Source: Willaertia magna (Eukaryota > Heterolobosea > Eutetramitea > Acrasida > Naegleriidae). Taken from it: a stretch of DNA of 10,934 nucleotides. The stretch lies in contig CADWAF010005462.1 of assembly GCA_902984215.1 (NCBI GenBank), positions 1-10,934 on the forward strand, given 5' to 3'. Shown piece after piece: positions 5,011 to 10,934 of this stretch. The position numbers and the translations under genes were made by a program. The notes under the pieces were generated by a model. The model was not told the DNA's origin and did not search any database. It was given only the letters and a program-made list of their open reading frames with translations. Each line of letters starts with the position of its first letter. Positions within the stretch are counted from its first letter, which is position 1.

Positions 5011-7766
5011 CTAGACAAATGCCAAGCCCAGCTCGTTTCTCATTCCCCGAAGTTAACGTAAAAATTGAATATCAAACACCTTCCTTCCTAGAAGGAATAA
5101 CTACCATCTCCAATAATAACAACGCTACTGTTTTCCCAAATACAAACACCCCACTTATCCAACAAGCCTTAAACCAACAAACCTCTAGCATACAAATCCC
5201 GCCACCTAGCGATCGTAGATGTCGTATTTTATGTAAAGGTTCATGTTCTACTAATCGTATTAGAAGTACATTACATTGTTTACCACAAAATAAAAAGTTA
5301 TTGGATCAATCAAATTTAGTGATGGGTGCAATGTTACAGCCAATGCATTCTTTTGATAAGGATGATGTACCTAATCAAGAGATTTATATTAATTATTTGG
5401 ATACTGTTAAAAATTATTCACAAATGGCATTAAATAATCAAATACCTACTTTAAATAATAATAGCAATAATAATAATAACAATGTAGTAGATGAAATTAT
5501 TCGTTGTGGACGTTGTAGAGCATATATGAATCCATTTGTAAGATTTTCTAAAAATGGTAAAGAATTTTATTGTAATTTTTGTGGATTTAGTAATGAAACA
5601 CCTGATTGGTATTATTCACCAGTTGATCATAATGGTATAAGATCAGATATTCATCAACGTTTAGAATTACAATTTGGTGATGTTAATTATTTAGTTGGTA
5701 AAAAATATTTTAATTCAAAAATGGAAAATTATGATGGTTGTCAACCAATGACATTTTGTTTTGTAATTGACGTTGGAAATGATTCAATTGAAAATGGAAT
5801 TTTATTAACCGTTTTAAATAGTATAAAATATAATTTATTAAAATATAAATCAAAATATAATAATTGTAGAGTAGCAATTATTACTTATTCAAAAATTGTA
5901 CATTTCTATAATTTAAAGAATTTATTAGGTACAAATGTCAATAATCAAAATACAATTAAACATCCACAAGTATTAATGGTTGGAGATTTACAAAACTGTT
6001 TTGTACCAATACCTGTAGAATCATTAATTACAATTAATGAATTAACAAAAGATGAAAATCAATTAAATGAATTTTTCGATAGATTTTATGATATTATTAA
6101 ACATGTAGATAATTCAACAAATGAAAATTGTTGTGGAAGTGCATTAAAATGTGCAGAAGAATTATTAACTGGAGTTGGTGGTAGAATTTTATTATTTACT
6201 ACAAGAGTACCTACTTTAGGACATGGTACTTTTATTCAACCATCTTCAAATACTACAACTGCTGGATTAACACAACAACAACATGGAATAATGCATGGTG
6301 GAATGCAAAATGATAGAAATCCATATAAATTAGTTGGTAGTGATAGAGAAAAAGAATTATTTATATGTGATCATACATTTTGGAAGAATATTGGTGTTTC
6401 ATTAGCTAAAAAGGGAATTGGTGTTGATAGTTTTTTATTTAGTAAAAATAATATATTTATGGAAGTTGCAAATTTAACACATCCAACATCTTTAACGAAT
6501 GGACATGCATATTTATATCATAATTATAATAATCAAAAAGATAGTGAAAGGGTATTAAATGATTTAAATAGATTATTTGAAAGAGAGAATGGTTATGATG
6601 CAGTATTAAAAGTAAGATGTAGTAGTGGATTAAGTGTTAGAAGATATTTTGGACATTTTTATCAACAAAATGAAGAAGATTTAGATTTAGCAGTAATTGA
6701 TTCTGATAGTTGTTTTGCAGTTGAGTTAAAACATGATGAAAGTAATTTAAATAGTGAAAGTGGTAATCATTACATTCAAGTAGCATTAGTTTATACTAAT
6801 AGTGAAGATGGTAAAAGATATTTACGTGTACAAACATGTAAGTTAAAGACAAGTACTGATCCAAGTACTTTATTTAAGAAAGCAGATGTTAGTGCTACTT
6901 TAGGATTACTTACTAGATTATTTGTACATCAAATTGTACAAAATAGAGATACTTTTGATACTGTTAGAGATATGATGACTGATCGTTTAGTTCGTATATT
7001 AGCTTGTTATCGTAAGAATTGTTCAAATAATTCAAGTTCTGGACAATTAATTTTACCTGAAACTTTAAAGTTATTACCATTATATATTTTAGGTTTAGCT
7101 AAATCTCCTGCTTTTTGTAGATCTGCACGTGTTGCTTTAGATAAGAAGATTTATTCTTTCTTTTTATTAATGAAAATGTCAGCTAAACAATTAATGTATT
7201 TCTGTTATCCTAGATTAATAGCTTTACATCAATTAACTTTTACTGATGAAGTAGATGAAGATAATCAATCAAATGCTATTCCAATTACTACTGATTTTGA
7301 TGGTTCAAGATATCCATTCCCTCCAATTTTAACTTTATCTGCTTCACAAGTTAATAGTAATGGTATTTATTTATTATTTGATGGTAATGATTTATTATTC
7401 TGGGTTGGTAATCATGCTTCAAAAGAATTAGTTACTGATTTATTTGGTGTCAGTGATATTCAAGATATTCATTTACAATCTTGTAGACCTACTATTTCAA
7501 TTTTGAGTAATGATAAAATGGATGATACTATTCCTAATGCCCCATTCGTTAATAAGGTTAGATTTATTCTTAAAGAATTATTACCTCAAGGAATTGTTTA
7601 TGGTCATATTTATGTTTATAGAGAATCTGCTGAAGGTAATGATACTTCATTCTTTATTCGTTTAACAGAGGATAAGTTTGGTTCAGGAATGTCTTCAAAT
7701 CCAGTTGATAAGTCTTATACTGATTACTTATGTATTTTACACAGAGAGGTATTAAAACAAATTTAA
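4161..7766 (+). CDS. sec24: Sec24, COPII coat cargo-adaptor subunit (C/D class)
   Basis: A 1201-residue intact Sec24, which pairs with Sec23 on ER exit sites, binds cargo export signals and forms the inner COPII coat. Residues 1-350 are low-complexity Asn/Gln/Met/Thr/Pro with three SFY-x-P motifs and QQGFNNN repeats. About 360-395 is the conserved lead-in (NRIRSTLHCLPQNKKLL). The zinc finger is C449/C452/C471/C474, followed by the trunk (about 527-790; FCFVIDV, VGDLQNCFVPIP), the beta-sandwich (about 797-870; RRYFGHFY, FAVELKHDE), the helical domain (about 910-1025; LLTRLFVHQIVQ, LPLYILGLAKSPAF) and the gelsolin-like domain (about 1050-1180; IYLLFDGNDLLFWVG). The CGRCRAYMNPFV finger and VELKHDE resemble animal Sec24C/D more than A/B. 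The start is the first ATG after a poly-A leader, AAAAA before ATG. Codon use changes sharply near nt 5210. The gene converges on the spoke gene. Confidence 0.97.
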   Translation: MSFYSPNDNNNYMNNPQQQNMMNNQQQGFNNNNNMNNNQQGMMMTNNSFPMNPTMMMNNNPMNNPTTMNSFYQPGNINNNNPVMNNPQQGFNQGFNNNNQQQGFNNNQQGFNNNQGMIMGNNPMMMMGPPPTTSSSTPTSFYQPGLLNNNNLNNNNRGTTTSTPPPPPELTYDPTQVSSTTTRLHYPTTTTLSSGSGLMNNNITPNTTTTSPSSSSFLTPNPMMMMHQTTSTTPNSSSSISTPPSTMMMMNTTTTPNTTLNTTQQQQQQGSGNQQQVSPTKIDPRQMPSPARFSFPEVNVKIEYQTPSFLEGITTISNNNNATVFPNTNTPLIQQALNQQTSSIQIPPPSDRRCRILCKGSCSTNRIRSTLHCLPQNKKLLDQSNLVMGAMLQPMHSFDKDDVPNQEIYINYLDTVKNYSQMALNNQIPTLNNNSNNNNNNVVDEIIRCGRCRAYMNPFVRFSKNGKEFYCNFCGFSNETPDWYYSPVDHNGIRSDIHQRLELQFGDVNYLVGKKYFNSKMENYDGCQPMTFCFVIDVGNDSIENGILLTVLNSIKYNLLKYKSKYNNCRVAIITYSKIVHFYNLKNLLGTNVNNQNTIKHPQVLMVGDLQNCFVPIPVESLITINELTKDENQLNEFFDRFYDIIKHVDNSTNENCCGSALKCAEELLTGVGGRILLFTTRVPTLGHGTFIQPSSNTTTAGLTQQQHGIMHGGMQNDRNPYKLVGSDREKELFICDHTFWKNIGVSLAKKGIGVDSFLFSKNNIFMEVANLTHPTSLTNGHAYLYHNYNNQKDSERVLNDLNRLFERENGYDAVLKVRCSSGLSVRRYFGHFYQQNEEDLDLAVIDSDSCFAVELKHDESNLNSESGNHYIQVALVYTNSEDGKRYLRVQTCKLKTSTDPSTLFKKADVSATLGLLTRLFVHQIVQNRDTFDTVRDMMTDRLVRILACYRKNCSNNSSSGQLILPETLKLLPLYILGLAKSPAFCRSARVALDKKIYSFFLLMKMSAKQLMYFCYPRLIALHQLTFTDEVDEDNQSNAIPITTDFDGSRYPFPPILTLSASQVNSNGIYLLFDGNDLLFWVGNHASKELVTDLFGVSDIQDIHLQSCRPTISILSNDKMDDTIPNAPFVNKVRFILKELLPQGIVYGHIYVYRESAEGNDTSFFIRLTEDKFGSGMSSNPVDKSYTDYLCILHREVLKQI

Positions 7767-7778
7767 TATTTATATTAT

Positions 7779-7784
7779 AATAAA
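7779..7784 (+). terminator. poly(A) signal of sec24
   Basis: AATAAA starts 12 nt after the sec24 stop and ends 8 nt before the stop codon of the convergent spoke gene. Cleavage 10 to 30 nt further on would put the sec24 mRNA end inside the spoke coding sequence. Confidence 0.5.
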
Positions 7785-7792
7785 TGTATAAT

Positions 7793-9517
7793 TTAATTAT
7801 CGTCATCATCTTCCTCATTGTCTTCATCATTATCTTCTTCGTCGTCATTGGTTGCTTCTGGTTCTGTTGGATTAAGACCTTGAATCATTCTTTTCATGTC
7901 ATTTGGTTTAGCATCAACTTGGTCAACTGGTTCTTTTCCATCCACAACAACGGTTGGTGGGAATTCTGGAGTGAAAGAAACACCAGAATATTTAATTCCA
8001 TTCCCAATATATACATTACAAAATTCACATTGATTATTTCCAAGCAATCTGTAAGAAGTATATGCTCCAGGCCACCTTGTGCTTGCCAAGCCAATTGTAA
8101 GGTAAGATTTATGATTTATGGTTTGTTTTCTATTGCAAGATTGAATAATTTTGTAAGGTAGTGTAACTGGATCTTTCTCTCCTGATTCAGAACTATCGTC
8201 ATTGTGGTCTTCATCCTCTTCTTCCTGTTTATTCTCTTTCTTTGGAACTTTAGTCTTCTTTAGTGGTGTATCTTCATTTATTCCAGTCAATAAAGCAATT
8301 TCAGGATCTTTATCTTCTTCCTCTTCTTCATGATTTTCCTCTTTACTTGGAAACTTAGTATTGTAACCTGCTTTAAGAATGTGAGGATATAAGTGACACC
8401 ATGATTCTAAACTTTTCATTGCTTCTGGTTGTTTTGGTTCAAAATCTTCCTTAACTTCAACTAAAGGAGGTAATAGTTCTTTATATTTAATTTCTTTTGG
8501 CTTTTTATTGTCTTCTTCATCTTCCTCATCTTGTTCTTCCTCCTGAGGCACTTCCTTCATTGTAAACAACTCAGCTGGAGCTAAAGTTGTAGCACTTACT
8601 ATTCTAGCAATCTGAGCTCTCAAATAATTTGATTCATTTCCAGGAAAAGGAGGGTATGTGTTCATTGAATGATCTAAATTACCTGTAAATAATTTATGAA
8701 TCTTTCTTGCAGCATTAATTTGTTCATTTGTAACATCTGGCAATTTTATCCAATTCTCTAGACAACCAGGTTTATAAGAACAGTTTTCTGACATGATAAA
8801 ACCATTATTAGTACAAAGCACCCAATAAGTGAAACGATTAATTCCTTGTTTACCACCACTTTCATGTATTTCATCTTGTGGTTCTTTCTTTTCAAAATGA
8901 TAATTACTTTCACATATAATATAATTAGAATAAATTCCAAAGATTTTACCAACAAATCTAACATATTTCAATTGCTTCTTTTCTTTTAATCTTTGTAAGC
9001 CAATTTGAATTTTAGCAATTTCTTCTTTTGGAAGACCAACACCAACAGTTTCCAGTCCATATAGTTCTTCCGTTAGATTTGAAATAGCTTCTTCTTTACT
9101 GTATAAATATCGTTCATTAATATTCTCTGTTTCCTCTTCATTACTTGTATTTAAATCAGATTTAACCTCTTTCTTTTCTAAACTAGCTTTTGCTCTTTCC
9201 CTTTCAAATTCTTCATTCTTAATAGTTTGTTGGGTTAATAGCCTACAAATCTCATTCGCTTTATTTACAGTTAATTGATTAATTTTAGCCTTTTTCCATA
9301 GTTCATTTGTTTTAATTTCATCCTTTTCATTATGTCTAAACATTTCTTCATTTAACGTTTCCAATATTTCTTCAATATTTACAACATTACCTTTTCTTTT
9401 ATCGGATTGTAAATATAAAACTAATTGATATAAAGTATCATATAAAGAACGTCCATTTTCATTACTTTCCATTAAGTAAGCCTTTGCATCTTCATACACT
9501 AATTGATCTGTTTGCAT
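7793..9517 (-). CDS. radial spoke head protein, RSPH4/RSPH6 family (Chlamydomonas RSP4/RSP6)
   Basis: A 574-residue axonemal protein of the radial spoke head, which contacts the central pair and relays control to the dyneins of a 9+2 flagellum. Family signatures in order: SLYDTLYQLVLYL (about 24-36), GVGLPKEEIAKIQ with GLQRL (159-177), VRFVGKIFGIYSNYIICE (186-203), YWVLCTNNG (231-239), the NEQINAARKIHKLFTGNL segment (about 264-281), YPPFPGNESNYLRAQIARI (288-306), WPGAY (482-486) and NVYIGNGIKY (501-510). Acidic inserts at about 325-337 and 397-403 and a Glu/Asp tail (558-574) are usual in the family. I chose the ATG at 9517 because it follows a run of nine A and begins MQTDQLVYED. An upstream in-frame ATG at 9571 would add 18 residues with no family look. 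The gene is convergent with sec24 and divergent from the gene at 9745. Confidence 0.95.
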   Translation of the reverse strand: MQTDQLVYEDAKAYLMESNENGRSLYDTLYQLVLYLQSDKRKGNVVNIEEILETLNEEMFRHNEKDEIKTNELWKKAKINQLTVNKANEICRLLTQQTIKNEEFERERAKASLEKKEVKSDLNTSNEEETENINERYLYSKEEAISNLTEELYGLETVGVGLPKEEIAKIQIGLQRLKEKKQLKYVRFVGKIFGIYSNYIICESNYHFEKKEPQDEIHESGGKQGINRFTYWVLCTNNGFIMSENCSYKPGCLENWIKLPDVTNEQINAARKIHKLFTGNLDHSMNTYPPFPGNESNYLRAQIARIVSATTLAPAELFTMKEVPQEEEQDEEDEEDNKKPKEIKYKELLPPLVEVKEDFEPKQPEAMKSLESWCHLYPHILKAGYNTKFPSKEENHEEEEEDKDPEIALLTGINEDTPLKKTKVPKKENKQEEEDEDHNDDSSESGEKDPVTLPYKIIQSCNRKQTINHKSYLTIGLASTRWPGAYTSYRLLGNNQCEFCNVYIGNGIKYSGVSFTPEFPPTVVVDGKEPVDQVDAKPNDMKRMIQGLNPTEPEATNDDEEDNDEDNEEDDDDN

Positions 9518-9744
9518 TTTTTTTTTCTGTAAAATTTTGGCGGTAAAAAATGGGTTGAAACTGCTTTTCATAGGATGAAGGCTCGCTATCTAAGCTTTCT
9601 ATGTTATTCGCTTTATCGGAAGAGATTAATAGATGATGATAATGGTTGAGAAGGTTGAAATTAAAAATAAATAGTTAATTATAAAGGCATATTTAAAGTA
9701 ATTAAAAAGAGGTAAATAACAATTAAAAAGAATTAACTAACACT
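9518..9744. promoter_or_regulatory. shared divergent promoter region
   Basis: These 227 bp separate the starts of the spoke gene (minus) and the 125-residue gene (plus). TATAAAG at 9680-9686 fits the plus gene, 65 nt before its ATG. TTTTGGCGGTAAAA at 9535-9548, just upstream of the spoke ATG, is an unusually GC-containing word here and matches an E2F-type core (TTTSSCGS). Its closeness to the ATG means that it may lie in the 5' leader. Confidence 0.45.
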
Positions 9745-10122
9745 ATGAAGTCTATTCGTTCTCTAACCACTTCTAAAAAGCCTTCCCTTTTCTACTGCAA
9801 TAGCAAAAACCACTATACCTACAATCTTTTCCTACAAAAACAAGAACACGATAAAACATTACATAAAGGTTACGATGATGCTGCAGAAAAATTAGTTAAT
9901 ACCGATCCAAATGTTTTACATGGAGGTAAGAAGGGTTGGATGGAAACTTCTTCAACTCAAAGGGTACCTGATATTTTAGGTTTAGATGAAAGTGAAGATG
10001 TAATTAAATCAAATAGTAAAAATGTTGGTTCTCCATCACCAAGTTTAAGTAATATAATGAAAACTGCAAAGAATATTGTTACTGGAACGAAAGCAAAAGA
10101 AGAACCTCCAAGAAAAGTTTAA
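9745..10122 (+). CDS. small basic protein of unknown function, possibly mitochondrial
   Basis: A 125-residue protein that I do not recognise. The first 30 or so residues are rich in Lys, Arg, Ser and Thr with no acidic residue until position 34, which would fit a mitochondrial presequence but is not decisive. The middle (HKGYDDAAEKLV, LHGGKKGWMETSS, RVPDILGLDES) looks conserved-protein-like. The C-terminus is Ser/Lys-rich and ends EEPPRKV. There is no cysteine pattern beyond one Cys, no signal peptide and no membrane segment. Codons in the first 38 positions often end in C (12 of 37 after the ATG), against 2 of about 88 in the rest, so the N-terminal part may have a different history. It shares a divergent promoter region with the spoke gene, which hints at, but does not show, a flagellar link. 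A TATAAAG lies 65 nt upstream. Confidence 0.75.
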   Translation: MKSIRSLTTSKKPSLFYCNSKNHYTYNLFLQKQEHDKTLHKGYDDAAEKLVNTDPNVLHGGKKGWMETSSTQRVPDILGLDESEDVIKSNSKNVGSPSPSLSNIMKTAKNIVTGTKAKEEPPRKV

Positions 10123-10365
10123 TTTTATAAATTTAATTTTTGTAATTTTTTGTAAATTTAATTTCTTATATTTAATAAAACAATATTTATTATTATACTT
10201 AATAGTATTGTCCAATTATTATTATTATTTTTTTATTATTCATTCTAAAGATGATGTGTATTGTCATCCTTCTTTTCCCATTTTTTGTAAAGTGTTGTTG
10301 CTTTTAACAAAAATAATTTAAAAAAAAAATTTAAAAATAATTCACAACTAGAAATCTTTAAAAGA
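10123..10365. other. intergenic region before the TPR-like gene
   Basis: Extremely AT-rich, with T runs and a repeated TAAATTTAATTT (about 10130 and 10152). AATAAA at 10174-10179 is the likely poly(A) signal of the upstream gene. A short open frame that crosses it is low-complexity and rejected. Confidence 0.5.
10174..10179 (+). terminator. poly(A) signal of the 125-residue gene
   Basis: AATAAA lies about 52 nt after the TAA stop at 10122. Confidence 0.4.
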
Positions 10366-10934
10366 ATGGAAAATAATAAAATACCATCGGAATTTGAAGA
10401 AAATAATAAATTAAAACAATTATTATCTTTTGCTAAAAAATTCTATCAAAATGGTAAATATAACATGTCAAAACAAGCTTGTAAAGAGGCTATTCAAATT
10501 ATTACTCAACAAGAAAATTTAAATAATTTAAATCAACAAGAAAATAATTTAAAAGAAAGTAATACTTTACAAGAAAATAATTTACAAGAAAATAATTTAC
10601 AAAATAATACTTTACAAGAAAATCAAAAATTAAAATTTGAAATTTATGAACATTATTGTAATTTATTAATTCAATTAAAAGAATTTGATGAAGCTTTAGA
10701 AATTGCAGATTTTTTAATTTATAAATTAAATATTGTAAATGGATATTATTTATTTGCTTTAATTACAAGTTTACAAAAATATTTTGATTTAACTTTAAAT
10801 ATTTGTGATGAAGGATTATTAGAAATTGATAATTTATTATTACAACAGGATAATACTTTACAACAGAATAATTTACAACAAAATTTACAACAAAAATTTA
10901 AATTTTTTAAAAATTCTGAAAATGAATCTTTACA
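10366..10934 (+). CDS. TPR-like repeat protein, N-terminal part (runs off the window)
   Basis: The frame is open from the ATG at 10366 to the window end (189 codons) with no stop. Three helical-hairpin segments look like tetratricopeptide repeats: about 15-48 (AKKFYQNGKYNMSKQACKEA), about 89-121 (YCNLLIQLKEFDEALEIADF) and about 122-153 (ALITSLQKYFDLTLNICDEG). Between the first and second is a Gln/Asn/Leu-rich insert made of LQENN units, and another such run follows the third. TPR proteins are scaffolds for protein-protein contacts, and no partner can be named from this part. The start is supported by the A-rich leader and by the good match of the first repeat. Codon use is the strongly A/T-ending style of the genome. 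Confidence 0.75.
   Translation, partial: MENNKIPSEFEENNKLKQLLSFAKKFYQNGKYNMSKQACKEAIQIITQQENLNNLNQQENNLKESNTLQENNLQENNLQNNTLQENQKLKFEIYEHYCNLLIQLKEFDEALEIADFLIYKLNIVNGYYLFALITSLQKYFDLTLNICDEGLLEIDNLLLQQDNTLQQNNLQQNLQQKFKFFKNSENESL
10566..10624 (+). repeat. 15-bp minisatellite in the TPR-like gene
   Basis: TTTACAAGAAAATAA is repeated in tandem with small variants, encoding LQENN-type pentapeptides. Related CAA/AAT units recur near 10849-10895. The unit is a multiple of three, so gain or loss of copies keeps the frame. Confidence 0.7.

Noticed and set aside
7654..8161. Short frames at the sec24/spoke junction and inside the spoke gene
   Set aside because: They lie antisense to, or in other frames of, two strongly supported genes.
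9518..9571. N-terminal extension of the spoke protein from the ATG at 9571
   Set aside because: The 18 extra residues look like translated leader (KSSFNPFFTAKILQKKK); the ATG at 9517 has an A-rich context and a plausible family start.
10076..10321. 81-residue frame overlapping the end of the 125-residue gene
   Set aside because: Phe/Leu/Ile/Tyr-rich translation of AT-rich intergenic DNA in another frame.
1..10934. CRISPR arrays, transposons or phage genes
   Set aside because: No spaced direct repeats, terminal repeats, transposase or integrase sequence was seen on either strand; the window is eukaryotic.

Overview
The window is nuclear DNA from a very AT-rich microbial eukaryote. It has Asn/Gln-rich proteins, codons that nearly always end in A or T, almost no introns, a eukaryotic 5S rRNA and the standard stop code. 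A radial spoke head protein implies a motile 9+2 flagellum. The rest of the window (long Asn/Gln runs, a Sec24, a secreted cationic peptide precursor) fits a free-living amoeboflagellate. A heterolobosean such as a Naegleria or Willaertia relative is my best guess, with low confidence. An anaerobic chytrid-type fungus or another flagellated amoeba is not excluded.

Layout, left to right. The window opens with the 3' end of a plus-strand gene, probably with one 60-nt intron (3-173). At 492-1355 lies the most interesting gene. It encodes a secreted, cysteine-free, extremely basic 287-residue precursor. Two near-identical 31-residue amphipathic cationic units, and a third diverged one, flank an Arg/Lys-rich core. 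It looks like a multi-peptide antimicrobial or membrane-active precursor of a kind I do not recognise. A complete 5S rRNA gene follows tail-to-tail (1410-1527, minus). Next comes about 1.9 kb of gene wreckage (1770-3666): one long decayed leucine-rich-repeat-like gene with several frameshifts and about a dozen premature stops, almost all TAA. A second small coding relic may lie on the minus strand (3713-3826).

At 4161-7766 is an intact Sec24 of the C/D class, the COPII cargo adaptor, with a 350-residue prion-like Asn/Gln/Thr/Pro N-terminus. It converges on a minus-strand RSPH4/6 radial spoke head gene (7793-9517), with only 26 bp between their stop codons. The spoke gene is divergent from a small gene of unknown function (9745-10122), across about 230 bp that must hold both promoters. 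The window ends inside a TPR-like gene (10366 onward) whose helical repeats are interrupted by Gln/Asn-rich minisatellite sequence.

The genes do not form a pathway and no operon logic applies. Sec24 would serve the secretory route that any signal-peptide protein, including the cationic precursor, must use, but that is a general link and not evidence of co-function. Two genes (Sec24 and the 125-residue gene) show a sharp internal change in codon usage, from C-ending codons in the 5' part to A/T-ending codons in the rest.
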